Of a DNA stretch of 64,000 nucleotides, positions 11,966 to 23,470 are shown piece after piece (positions within the stretch are counted from its first letter, which is position 1; every line of letters begins with the position of its first letter). A model generated the notes under the pieces. That model saw nothing but the letters and a program-made list of their open reading frames with translations, did no database searches and was not told the origin of the DNA. This DNA comes from Perca fluviatilis (lineage: Eukaryota > Chordata > Actinopteri > Perciformes > Percidae). Both the position numbers and the translations under genes were made by a program. Where the stretch lies: NCBI RefSeq assembly GCF_010015445.1, contig NC_053133.1:2169766-2233765 (forward strand), in the 5' to 3' direction.

Positions 11966-13204
11966 GTCGTTCAATTAGAAACTGCCACTGAAAGGAGGAG
12001 TTAATGTGCTTACTATACCTGTCTAATGTATATGAGAGCATGTTTTGTGCTGCATGAGAGTATGTGATGCATATTTTCTGTATTTTGTGTTATCTTTGTA
12101 AAGCTGCGGAACGGACAGAGTCCAAAACAAATATCCCTTTGGGGACAATAATGTATATCTTATCTTATCTATCTTATCTGTTTTTGTGTTACAATCCAGC
12201 AATAGATTGTGACATATACCTGTTTATCTGTCTAAACTATCATTAAGAGTATTTACTGAAAGCTAAAACTAGACAAAAATGGCCCACAAAGTAATGCATT
12301 AATCATCGTCTAATGTGAAAAAGTTTACTGCATTTTTTATCATTTTGAATCATTTTCTTCTTTTGTGCTTTGTTTCAGGGAAGATGCTGCCCTTTTTATA
12401 GCTTTACATCAAAGTGTGAAATAAAGCTGACAAGGTGCTGTTGATGCATTCAAGCTTGTCTCATCTTTTCCAAGAAGAAACACAGCAGCGATGCACAGTT
12501 TGATGCTTTAGTCTGTGGGATACACGTTTTTAGAAAGGCACAGTCAATTAGAAGCTGCTGATGTGGAGGGAGATATAAGTCTTCCAGAGATGCTTCTGAA
12601 GTGTGTATCATCTTCTGAGAAAACAGATCGGGAGCTCGTCTTTCCCTCAATCGCTGTGCAGCCACAAACAGCTCTGACTTTGAAAAAAAACGACTTTCAA
12701 AAGTGTTTTTGTAAAAGCTGGTCTCGGCGCATCTGCAGATTTTCATAAATTCTCACAGGGGAGCCAGCACGCCCTCGGCTTTATCAAATTTAGATAAAAC
12801 CCAACTGCATTGACTGATGAACTTGATCATGATGCAATTACCAAGCAACTCAACGCAACCATTAAGGGAAAGAAGTAAAGCATTTGGTCTCCATGTCTAT
12901 TTTGTCTCCATGGCCAGTACATTTTTCTGTCCTGATCTTTATCAATCATGTTACATTACATGAAACCAATATTATATAGACTCATGTTTGTACAGTACCC
13001 AACGCATGTGATCTGCCTAATTTCTGGTACTTGTTTGGTCAATAACATACTTTGATTAACATGTTTAGATGTAACTACATTTTTACAAGCTTGCTTTTCC
13101 AAACACAAGTTATACAAAACTTGATTATCACACATTGAATCAACAACTCATGTATGAATTGTGCTTCGAATGGTCTGCAAGAAAAACATTTAGCATGACA
13201 GGTA
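11966..13204. other. non-coding, no gene recognised
   Basis: No exon, RNA gene or clear transposon end found. TATCT-rich short repeats occur near 12157-12180. The open frames at 12450-12750 on both strands overlap each other and have no recognisable content. Confidence 0.45.
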
Positions 13205-13223
13205 CACTGTAAACCCTGATTTT

Positions 13224-13273
13224 GTTTCTAATTAAACTTACGAGTGATGTTTCTAATTAAACTTACGAGTGAT
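13224..13273. repeat. left subterminal tandem repeat, 2 x 25 bp
   Basis: GTTTCTAATTAAACTTACGA followed by GTGAT occurs twice without mismatch, starting 19 bases inside the left end of the candidate transposon. Confidence 0.9.
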
Positions 13274-14150
13274 CATTACTTATACTTTTATGTTTTGTAA
13301 AAGCCTGCTATCATTACTAAACAACATTAGTTGGTTGTACTATTTAGCTGAAAAATTCATTGCACTATTCATGTTTAGCAGAGATAACTCGGTATGTTTA
13401 CTTTCATAAAAAGGGGAGGGGGCTAATTCAAAAACCTGCCTGGTCATGTGACAAGACCAGCGTCTTGTAACGTGCGTTCAAGGGGCTCTGCACCTGGCGG
13501 GACGAGCAGCACAGGCATCGGCAGCGGACGGTACCCTGACTTAGAAGCAACCTTACTCCAAGTGGAATGGTTAGTATTTAAAATAACTATTGTAGCCTAG
13601 TTATCTTTGCGGGAATTTTGAATACCCAAAAGCTTGCAGATAATTTGTTGACCTAGCTTTTTTCTGTCTAATGTTACTGTTTGAATCTGTGCAGTGTTAA
13701 TACATGCTTATTGCTAACACTAGCTAGCTACTCAAAAAGTGTCAGCTGAATGTTAAGGTTAGCTTAGTGTTAACATTCTGAAGGACGGCTCACATACCGG
13801 CGAGTTTGCTCGACTGTATCCCTTTATACAGTATAACATTACATACAGTATAGTCATTTTACGCAATAGAAAAGCGATTCAACCGCTGTCGGGGCAAAGG
13901 TGTAGCAGGCGCTGTGGCGGTGTTTACGTTGTGGAACACCGTGAGCTGCTTGCAGCTCATTGATCCACTCGACCCGTCCTTGGCCGCTCTCTTTTTTCCG
14001 TCTCACTCACTCACTCTCACGCGCTTGTTTACATGCCCGTTTTCTCTGTAACACAGGCGTCGTCCGGTTATATTGCCTTATTGTATTTAACAGTGACATT
14101 GTTGAGCTTAGTCGTTGAGCTAAACGTTTTCTTGTTTTCTATTTTTACAG

Positions 14151-14481
14151 ATCCTTGTGGTGTGATGATGTTGTGGAAGTGGAAGTATTGTGAGTTTGTG
14201 TGAGAAAATGGGTTACCTTTTAAAACGTTATCGGTTTAAACACGGAAACTATGGTAGAACTGTCCCATTTCCCTGCTTACACCAACAATGTGTGTGCACA
14301 TTCAACTCCATTAATGCACTTAAGCTCCAACTTAGCAAAGATTCACCAGAAAACCCAGGGTGCACAACTGCGTGAAACTGCCCAAGTAACCTTTCACTGT
14401 CAGTCATGTGTTTTTTCTGCACCCTGCACAGAAGCAGTCTTTCTCACCTGCGCAGTACACATTTACTCTTGTCCTCTTTAA
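14151..14481 (+). CDS. cargo gene exon with zinc-finger-like segment
   Basis: Acceptor TATTTTTACAG. The probable start ATG is at 14208-14210 (MGYLLKRYRFKHGNYGRTVP). PCLHQQCVCTFNSINALKLQ resembles a C2H2 finger in which the first His has become Gln. After the extra base near 14337 the family frame continues IHQKTQGAQLRE, then VTFHCQSCVFSAPCTEAVF and a TAA at 14479. The 3' border is uncertain because no good donor precedes the stop, and the usual following region is missing. Confidence 0.5.
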
Positions 14482-14618
14482 GGAAAAAATTGGTATTTTT
14501 TAATTTTATTTTATTTAAACAACATTTCAAATCATATACTACTTTACAGGTGGCTTAGCTGCCTTGTATAATTCAGTTGATCTAAGTTCAGTTTGTTTTT
14601 GTTCTCTGTATTTTTCAG

Positions 14619-14715
14619 GTGTTCATGGAGTTCAGCAAGAACCTCAAGCAGGAATTCTATGAGAGCATCGATCGGCACAGTCCTTGTCTCCTCGAGTTAT
14701 TTCGATCCAAGAGAG
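14619..14715 (+). CDS. cargo gene exon, helical segment
   Basis: A 97-nt exon between TATTTTTCAG and GTAATG, reading VFMEFSKNLKQEFYESIDRH and then SPCLLELFRSKR, ending with the first base of a codon. It is intact. The pattern of hydrophobic and charged residues suggests helices; no catalytic motif. Confidence 0.6.
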
Positions 14716-14958
14716 GTAATGTTGGACAGTTGTTGACACATATTTCACAACAGACCAATGTAGGTCCATACACATTATGTACTTGGCATTGTTTTTCACA
14801 GGTTTTGTAAAAACATCATATCACAATGCTACTCTATTAGTTGTATAATTCAATCCAAACATTGCTTGGTTTGTTTAAGCTTTCTTATAGATCATTAAAT
14901 GTTTTTCATTTTAGCTATCTAACTTGTAGTACTGTGTTTAATTCCCAAAAGACTACAG

Positions 14959-15049
14959 AGCCAACTGCCATCCAGACACAGGTGCTCAGAGGGCTTCCTA
15001 TCATCCTTGGGGACAAACTCACAAACTTCTTCAAATAAAAGCAGGCTTT
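14959..15049 (+). CDS. cargo gene exon with frame break
   Basis: The acceptor CTACAG gives the frame PTAIQTQVLRGLPIILGDKL then TNFFK, then TAA. Adding one A to the AAA run at 15033-15035 replaces the stop by an open path that joins the next exon in phase (AGF, then ESDDED). The donor is TTT then GTAAGT, which is strong. Confidence 0.55.
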
Positions 15050-15184
15050 GTAAGTAAGCACTTGCTTTCTCATAATTTTCACCTTTATTTATTTTTCACC
15101 ATGACACTCTTATATTGATTAAAGTTGTTTTTCAAATGAGAAATCTAATGTAATGATTGGGCTCTTCTGTTATTCTTTATTCAG

Positions 15185-15510
15185 GAATCGGATGATGAGG
15201 ATTTTTTCGTGACCTTGACATTGGGATACTTCTCATTGAGCGTGAAGGTGCTGGGCTCACATCTTCTCAGCATCTCAGTCCTGCCTTGTTGAAAATCATC
15301 ATTGAGGGAGAAGTCGTGATGGACAACATTCAAGATCTGCCAAAAGCATTGGGCATTCTGTTTGGACTCACATATGCACTCCATCTTAACAACCCCAAGA
15401 CTATGGAGCTCACATTTCAGGTCATCCAACAGGTATTGCTCTTGTTAGACCACACTGACCTAAAGCCGAAGCTACAGACTTTGAAAAATCAGCTCGCAAT
15501 GTACATCTGA
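15185..15510 (+). CDS. cargo gene terminal exon with frame break
   Basis: Acceptor TTTATTCAG. It starts ESDDEDFF, then the frame is lost at a run of six T (15202-15207); seven T would give FFRDLDIGILLIEREGAG and run open to TGA at 15508. The later part, KIIIEGEVVMDNIQDLPKAL onward, is the most conserved block of this family as I know it. Confidence 0.6.
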
Positions 15511-15599
15511 GTGAGGATTTCTTGTCAATTTTGTTTTGTTTATGGATTTACCACTTTAATCTCAGGGGACATCCATGTTTTTTTCTTGTAAATTTGTGA

Positions 15600-16245
15600 C
15601 ACATTCAACACCCACACAAGAACAACACAAACACGGACAACACCCCCACACACAACACACACAAACACATACAACACCCACAAACAACACAGACACGGAC
15701 AACACCCACACACACACGGACAACACACACCACACGGACAACACACACAAACACACACAAAGGACAACACACACAACACAACAACATACAACGGACAACA
15801 CAACATGGACAACACACAACACAACAAACGGACAACACACACACACACACACACACACACGGACAACACCTACACAGACAACACCCACACACAACACCCA
15901 CAAACAACACAGACAGATACACCCAACACACAACAAACAACCACGACACACCACACGGACCACCCACACACAACACACACACGGACAACACACAACAACC
16001 AACACAACACACACACGGACAAAAACCTACAAGACAACAACACAACAAGAACAACACACACACACACAAAGACACACACACAAAACACCACACACAAAAC
16101 ACACGACAACACCTACACATAACACAAGACACACCCACACACACACACACAACCCCCACACACACAACGGACAACACCTACCAGCACACCAAACGGACAA
16201 CACCCACACACACACACAACACCCACACGGACACACCACACACAT
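15600..16245. repeat. A/C-only satellite-like tract, ACAACAC-type
   Basis: About 640 bases almost devoid of T and G on the plus strand, built from irregular CACACAACAC(C) and ACGGACAACAC units, inside the candidate transposon just after the cargo gene. All long frames across it translate to Thr/His/Asn or Cys/Val repeats and are artefacts. Alternating purine-pyrimidine segments could adopt Z-DNA. Confidence 0.95.
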
Positions 16246-16550
16246 AATTGTTTCAATGATTTGAAATTACTTTTTTCACATTAATCATTTTAGGTTAGAC
16301 GTGTTAATGTTGACCTGTTTTGCCATTTTTCTTAAAAATAAAATGCATTGGAGCATTTAGAGGTGTTTCTTTTTTTTCATCCAATTTATTTGAAACAATG
16401 TTTTATACCATATTTAAAAAAAAATCAAAAGCTAATTAAATTAGAGGAAATAATAGTAATTGTAATAAATGATGAGTAGCAATAATAAGTCATAATAGCT
16501 AGTTTTATCTAATGATTTGAGTACACACTACTAATAAATATAAATACTAA

Positions 16551-16770
16551 ACTTAAGGTTCCATGTTAATACAACTCGACATGTTTAGTTTCAGCTTGTG
16601 TAAAAACTTAAGGTTCCATGTTAATACAACCCGACATGTTTAGTTTTAGCTTGTGTAAAAACTTAAGGTTCCATGTTAAAACAACCCGACATGTTTAGTT
16701 TTAGCTTGTGTAAAAACTTAAGGTTCCATGTTAAAACAACCCGACATGTTTAGTTTTAGCTTGTGTAAAA
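16551..16770. repeat. right subterminal tandem repeat, 4 x 55 bp
   Basis: Four units starting at 16551, 16606, 16661 and 16716, each beginning ACTTAAGGTTCCATGTTAA and containing GACATGTTTAGTTT. They differ at only a few positions and end 71 bases before the right terminus. Confidence 0.95.
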
Positions 16771-16841
16771 ACTAAAGTGGGATAGGGCAACGGGTTTCCA
16801 CGCGATTTGCGAGTAAAGTCAACTAATTTGGGTTTACAGTG

Positions 16842-19800
16842 TAATTCAAACATAATAAATAACATTTCTTTTCATTGTGAATATTGCATAAAAAAACACA
16901 TACTAAGTTGCATTATTGTGTGCTGTTGTGTTTATATTAGTTTCGACTGTGAGGTCAGATTGTCATAACGTCATACTTGCAGACAGCTAGACCTTTATCT
17001 GTGCAAATAAATGGTCAATAAAAATTTTGGTTTTGATGTCAAACTGAACTTTGTGCACCTAGAAGGTGAACCTAACTTCCTCCAAGTAAAAACATTTCAA
17101 TATACACATTATGAAATAATACAAAAATGTACTGTTTACCAAGTAAATGGATTGATTTTCTTGCAGGAGAGAGGACTTCACAACTGTTGCCCTAAAATGC
17201 TACTCCTAATGGATATGATTCCTGCTGTAATATTCACCAACCCTTCTACAGGATTACGGTGCACCATTGTCCTGGTGGTCAAGACAGATTGCTAACTGCA
17301 GGGTCACAAGTTAGAGTCTTTCAGCAGCCTTATCAAAGCGTCCTTGACTAGAAGCTGAAACTGCTGTGTCTCAGTATCCAAGTGTGTCTTATCTTTATAG
17401 TTGGAATAATCAGACGATCCAAAACTCCTACATAATGAAGTGTCTTAGGTTTAGGACTAAATGTTCTCTCGTGGTTTACAACAGCCACACAGTGTGTGTG
17501 TGTGTGTGTGTGTGCGCGTGTGTGCGTGTGTGGTGGTGTGCGTGTGTGCGTGCGTGTGTTGTTTTAATTTCTCCATGCACTTTAAACACAAGGTACATAT
17601 AAATTGTGTTAGCAAGTTATGTAACATTACTGTCATGTCTTTCTCTTGGCTAGAAATGTATTTTAATCAGCACTATTCTGTCGTTACCTTGTGTTTAAAG
17701 TGCATGGAGAAATAAAAAACAATAAAAAACTCACCTGGAAGAAAACATGAATGCTTTCGGTCCTATTTAGACTAGAACATTGGGTAGCGGTGCACTTTAG
17801 CCTCTTGTAGCCCAAATGAGTATTCATTTACAACAACAAACGCTTAGAAAAATCTACTTATCGCAGAGTGAAACACACTCTCCCCTTCTGTAACAACTAC
17901 TGCCGGTGTGTTCTTGAGCAAGACATCAAACTTCCTACTGCTCCATTAAAAACACTTTATTGTACTGGGCAGCTCCCAGTTGTGAATGTGTGTGAATTAG
18001 TGTAAGGCCTAAACCCTGCCCTGCTGTGTATGAACAGTAGACCCTAAAATGATGATTAAGTATTTCTTTTACGGTGTCACTTATCACACAGGTTGTGCAC
18101 TGAACTAGGAGGACGGAAGTTGCACCTGAACAACACCTGTAGCACTGGCATGCAGAATGAACATTTCACAGGATCGTTGGGTTACAAGGTAACCTTGGTT
18201 CTCTGAGTGAAGAGAGACCATCTCTGGAACTCTGTGGAGAGATAGTCTCGATACGATAGAGAACTGTGTATAATTGGAGGATGACTGAAAAGATCTTATT
18301 TCACTATTTACAGATGTGAATGTTTTAGTTACGTTGCAAACTTGGCTGAAAAGGTCAGAATATTTTAGTTTATTGTTTGATCACTTGGTATTTTATATTT
18401 GTTATGTTGCTATAATAATTAATTCAGCTAGCAAGGCCTGATAGAGGACTTCAATAATAAGCCAGTACATCTGGCAAAGTATGCAGACATTTGGTTAAAG
18501 AGGAACACACAAAGAGACAAACGGATAAATATAAACTCTACAAACAAATCGTACTGAGATTCAGCTCAGTGATACAGTATACTACTGTAGAAAGAAGACA
18601 GACAACCCGCCAAAAAGGGAAATTCAAGAAAATCATAATATCTTATTATATGATGACTAAGTATGATTTATTTAATTTTTTTATCCCAGGCAAATAATCT
18701 TGTCAAACACAACTTGGACATATTAGACTAGTTTCAATGTAACTTGTATTGATTTTTCTTAGCAAGATATTCCAACTACAGTATTTTTGAGCAAATGTTG
18801 ATAAGAAACAAGTCTGAAAAGTAATTTGCATCACACTTACATCAAACAGCTATTTAGATATATCTTATCTTAATCAATGCAAGAAGAAGACCAAACTCTT
18901 TCTATAGATGTTAAATAGATTATTGGTTGAGTTGTACTTCAGGTTTAGATCACTGCACTAATAGTGTGCAACTTTTGTTTAACTGTGGCACAATATCCTG
19001 TAATTACAGTATAATGCTAAATGCTAAATAATAATGTAACAACAATAACGTTTGCTGACATTTTTCACATTAACATGATGGGGTAAGCATTTTAAGGCCA
19101 TAGTGTTTTATACTGATAAGTAAGCTTCTTTTAAGAAAGTCATTTTTGCTTGCCCCACTGACAGATTTTTAGACCAATCACATTTTTGTAGTTTACAGAA
19201 ATAGTTAGCTTTTTTGTTGAGGGTATTTTTATGGAAAGTTTGAATTCACAAGCACACACAGAGTTTCCATATACCACACACAACCTCTTCCCTCTCAGCA
19301 CCCCCCAGCAGGTGCCATGTTGCCCATTTGGATGCATGCCCATTTGAGATGTGAAGCCAGTTAGGCATGGCAGCACAGAGGGCATCTGCTGGGCACCAGA
19401 GAGATGGAGAGGAGGAAGGACAGAGAGAGAGAGAGAGAGAGAAAAAAACACAGGTTGTCAAACGAGACAAAGAGCAGAAAGAAGGAGGGAACGAGGTGGG
19501 GAAGGAGGGCAGCGAGAGAGAAGAGTGTTTACAAGATTTTACAAGTCTTTTGTGTGTCTGCTTGGTAACGCTTGGGTGCGTGTATGAACGAGAGAAAGGG
19601 AAGAAGACAGGAGAAGAGACAGAGAGAGTGTGATTTCACACCAATAAGGTGCAATCATGAGGCATTGGCTCACTCCTGACCTCAGCACCAGTGTAGCTGT
19701 GTTGCTGTTTACACCCTCCGAGTGAAACAGATGGAGCAGAGAACTAAAGCTAAGCACCAGAGGAAAGCCTCGCTACTGTACTGGTACACTAGAGTAACTA

Positions 19801-20457
19801 CAGGAGCCTTTGTATACAGTAGAAGCTATTTGATACGGTTTGATTTTAAACATCTGGAGGATGACCATGAAGCTGTAGGGAAACAGTTCCGTATCACTGC
19901 CACAGCAAGAGTCAAATTTGACAAATCCAACAAGCAAGGCGTCAGATGGAACCCTCAAATGTCTCCTCACAGCCTAATCCATGTATGCAAGCCACATGCT
20001 GTTGTGTGCGCGGAACATTTGCATGTACGCTGCAGCGCTTACATGTCTTTTCACAGAAGCACAGAAGTCATCTCTTCCTTCCTGCATCGGGAACATCGAG
20101 GCTCTGCGCCTTATGCAACTCTAAGCCAAGCTCATCAAAGCGAGGAAGCACAGAGCTCTAAATGCTCTGTTTGACTGACACGAGCTGGAGAGGAAAATTA
20201 CAGAACATTGAAGGAAATAGATCTTTTTGACGCTTTTGAAGTTGTTACACTTTGTTTCTTTTCAAATTTGTACACATTTTGCTAAGACATGACGTTGTTG
20301 GTGGCGGTATACTGTAATTAAATTACCGGAATGTTATTCTGTATTCCTAGAACTTTTTACCATTGATACTTTGTAGTTCTTAGTTGGAGACTTTAATTCT
20401 TCTACACATTGGAACTCTTCAGTCTATTCTACATATTTCTACAGAGATAGTGCATTC
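16842..20457. other. non-coding stretch with small repeats
   Basis: No convincing exon. It holds a (GT)n tract at 17491-17560, a probable SINE fragment at 17900-18045, a passage at 18175-18260 (GGTTACAAGGTAACCTTGG) that looks like a repeat end, and an (AG)n tract near 19420-19441. Confidence 0.5.
17900..18045 (+). mobile_element. SINE fragment
   Basis: GTTCTTGAGCAAGACATCAA and TGTACTGGGCAGCTCCCAG match the body of the same SINE type seen more completely at 20458-20762. The tRNA-like head is missing. Confidence 0.55.
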
Positions 20458-20762
20458 GGGGCAGTGGTGGCCAGAAAATTAGAGAAGCGAGGTTGTGACC
20501 GGGAGGTTGTCGATTCAATTCCTCAAACCGACAGGATACAATCTGGGTGGGAAAAGTGAAAGAGCAATGCTTGTCCCTCCCTCATTACTGCCACATGCCC
20601 TTGAGCAAGGCTCTTAACCTCCAGTGGCCAGCAGATCAGACTGTGGTTGTACTGGGCAGCTTCCTGGTACGAATGTGTCACTGTGTGAATGTGATCAGGG
20701 CGTTCCAGCAAAAAGAGAGGCTTCCTCTCAGTGAACCTTTTTCCTGAATTAATAAAGGTAAA
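20458..20762 (+). mobile_element. tRNA-derived SINE, nearly full length
   Basis: The head reads GTGGCC...TTAGAGAAGCGAGGTTGTGA with a diverged B box (CGATTCAATTCC). The body has the diagnostic TGCCCTTGAGCAAGGCTCTT and the 3' end is AATAAAGGTA. Another copy of the head starts at 63943. Confidence 0.8.
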
Positions 20763-21194
20763 ACAAAATCTGGACACATTTTTTGTGTCAAGTTCAGCTT
20801 TGGTGAACCTTGACACGCACATTTAAGGGAATGGAGAGCTAGGGTCCAAAATGGAGGAAGCAATTGTAGCCTTTTACTGTGTCCGTGTTCCATGCACCTT
20901 TATTGGTCCCTCCTTTGCTGGAGTACAAACTGCTCCACAAATAAGACATGGCTTGCAGACAGTTACGAGACAAGAGTCAATGGTACAAATAGGTCTTTTG
21001 AATAAACTGTTAATGTAGTGTCCCTTTAGCTACTAAGTTAAGCTTGTAAAAGCTTGTTTTTTTAGCAAATGTCACTCAAAAAGGAGGAAATAGTGCATTT
21101 GTTTGGAACTATTCATATCAGCTGTGGATTTTAACAAATCTGGTGCATCAGGGAGTATTTCCAGCAGCAGGATGGTGTTTTTTTGGATCGACTC

Positions 21195-23131
21195 AAAATT
21201 TTTACAATCCCTTTGGCACTAATTTTTTTACTTTGACGTAATTTTTCAAAACTCTAGACACAAAACTCACAACCAATGATCAAAATGCACATTTTTCAAA
21301 ACTCTAACATGTTTTTCAATTGCTTGGATACAATACACATAAAGCTCATTTGTTCATTTAACAAAGATCCCCTGTTCAATATGACTCAACTTAACATCAA
21401 AGTACTACTATTTCAAAAAACTAATTCACACATTACATTTCAGATGATTGTCTATTCATTTCATTACAATCATCTAACTATCAATGTATACAACTACTCA
21501 AAATGATAAGTAACTGTTGCCAACTCGTTACTGATGATTGAGATATATAATTTATATATACTATATATAAAGTACTGTATATATATTTAACCTTTATTTA
21601 TGTGTGTATGTATATATATATATATATATTACAGTTTTTTTTCCAACTGCTTACACACTTTTTCAAAACTGTCTCCTTTTTTCAAAACTCTACACACAAT
21701 TCTTAAAACTGCACACACAAAATGCAAAATGCCTCAAATCTCCTTATTTAAAATACCATCAACACATCTCAAAATGAAGCATTTGCATCCAAGGGCAAAC
21801 ACTTTTTTCTATCTATTTACTTTTTATATCTACATTTACAATGTTCTCGAGAGAAAGTCATCTGCTGAAAGTGGTTGAAAAGTGCACTGTAAAAAACAAT
21901 GTAATGTTACAATAAAACAGAAAATATTGATTGGGCAAAATATTATGTTTGTAAGAATAGCACAGTGTTGTATACAGTAGCATGAAATAAGAAAACAAAA
22001 GTATAAACATATGTAAACCAAAGGTATCATTTTTAGAATAAAGAATATATGTGTTTGTGTGTGTGTGTGTGTGTGTTGTGTGTGTTTGTGCGTGCTTGTG
22101 TGTCGAGGCAGGGTAATTGTATGCACTTTGTGCAAAACAAAGTCCGATTGATTTGTAATGCTGAAATAGTCATTAGATAGTTGCGTGCGGTATGGACGCC
22201 ACTGTAAAGCTACTCAGGATGGGCTTCTCTCATTGGTCAATCCGTGGGTGATCACATGATGAATAAGTGTGGCCCTGATCTCATCAGGGATGGCTCTCCT
22301 TCTTCCTCTTCTTCCCTCCTCCTCCTCATTGTTGTCCCCTGTCTCTCCCCCCATAATCCCCTGCTCTGTCTATTGTTGGCATCCATTGTTCCAAAGAGGT
22401 AATCTGACCTTTGACCTCTGTATAGGCCTATACTAAAGCAGTGATTGGTTAGTGTTCAGTTATGACATAATGTGATTGCACATGTGAGGAGTATAAGTGT
22501 AGCATTCTGATTGGTTGTGTTTAGAAATGGATAGCAAGTCACTTCTTGTTAGATTTCTGTGTCTTAGGTAGAGAATTGTATTTAATGTTTTGAAAAAAGT
22601 GTTTTATGCGATTGAAAGCTGAGTGAAAGGCTGAGAAATAGCTTCTGGTTTTGGAGATTTGCTGTGTAGTTTTGCACTTTGAGTGAGAGGTTTCAAAAAT
22701 CGTGTGACATGAAAAGATTTTGTGTGTAAGCAGTTGGAAAAAACTATATGTATATACTCGTACCACATTGGTCTGTAGTATTCTCTCTACTACTGCAGTA
22801 CTTTTACAGGGATGTATTTACATGTAGTACCATAATGAAACATGTATCACCTATTTTGTACTACAATATTTAATGATTGTACAAACGACGACACAGTGAA
22901 ACTGGGTAGCTTGTGTGTGGGTGATCTAAAGTAACGTTTCAATGGTATTTCACCATAAACTTGATTTTTTGAATCAATGATTGTGCAAGTGCAAGATTTA
23001 TTTAAAGATATGAATGCACAATGCAATGTTTTGAACATTGGACAGCCTGTGTTACAAGTGATGACCGTTTTGAGTTTTGAAAAATGACATCAAGGTTCTG
23101 AAATTAGTAGCAAAGTGTTTGTAAAAAACTG
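21195..23131. mobile_element. non-autonomous mariner-like element (outer)
   Basis: Text at 21195-21270 (TTTACAATCCCTTTGGCACT, ATTTTTCAAAACTC) reappears inverted at 23060-23131 (GAGTTTTGAAAAATGACATC, TTTGTAAAAAACTGTA). CAAAACTCTACACACAA-type words fill the inside. There is no transposase frame. The ends are diverged, so the limits are approximate. Confidence 0.55.
21632..22744. mobile_element. mariner-like MITE nested in the preceding element
   Basis: The left end CAGTTTTTTTTCCAACTGCT is preceded by TA. It is matched by the inverted TAAGCAGTTGGAAAAAAC at the right, next to TA. Internal words such as TTTCAAAACTC are shared with the outer element, so the two belong to related families. A (TA)n tract lies directly left of it. 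Confidence 0.6.
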
Positions 23132-23432
23132 TAAATTAAAGTCTTATTATCTGATACAGTGCATGTAATGAAGGAAAATGTCACCTAGTGCAACAGTGTG
23201 GCTCACTGATGTGTTTATAATAGTTTGTGGACAACAATGGAGTTCTATGGCACAGAGGAATAATAAGGTATATCAGGCTTTGGATACATACACAATACTT
23301 GTCACTAGGATGTTCTCTTCTTCACATGTATTACTCCATCTTGTAATAGTTAACTTTCAGTGTACTGCACGATATATTGCATTTTTAAAAGTAGAAGAAT
23401 GCAGTTACCTGGAGATGACTATTGTGACTATT

Positions 23433-23470
<38 letters not shown>

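Larger units (their letters stand above)
14151..15510 (+). pseudogene. spliced gene of a multi-copy fish family, frame broken three times
   Basis: Four exons with GT-AG borders: 14151 to about 14481, 14619-14715, 14959-15049 and 15185-15510. I recognise the ending (DLPKALGILFGLTYALHLNN, then PKTMELTFQVIQ) as a protein annotated in many copies in teleost genomes, often under vague names; its function is unknown to me. The first exon has cysteine-histidine spacing like degenerate C2H2 fingers (CLHQQCVCTF, FHCQSC). Frame breaks: one extra A at 14337-14339, one missing A at 15033-15035 (a TAA results) and one missing T at 15202-15207. All three are in homopolymers. It may be a pseudogene or an intact copy hidden by assembly indels. 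An upstream untranslated exon may end at 13569. Confidence 0.65.
13205..16841 (+). mobile_element. candidate CACTR-ended (EnSpm/CACTA-like) transposon carrying a gene
   Basis: The left end CACTGTAAACCC (13205-13216) is matched by the inverted right end GGGTTTACAGTG (16830-16841), and both are flanked by TA (13203-13204 and 16842-16843). CACTR termini with a 2-3 bp duplication fit the EnSpm/CACTA group. Each end also has a short tandem array just inside: 2 x 25 bp on the left (13224-13273) and 4 x 55 bp on the right (16551-16770), as expected for subterminal transposase-binding repeats. No CACTA transposase was seen, so it would be non-autonomous. The cargo is a plus-strand, spliced zinc-finger-like gene (14151-15510). 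The exact terminal match is only 12 bases, so two independent ends remain possible. Confidence 0.6.

Noticed and set aside
13500..13569. ATG at the very end of the putative first exon of the cargo gene
   Set aside because: Joined to 14151 it meets a stop after four codons. Treated as untranslated leader.
15540..16264. Several long overlapping frames (up to 229 codons) in the A/C tract
   Set aside because: They are low-complexity translations of repeats, open in all frames.
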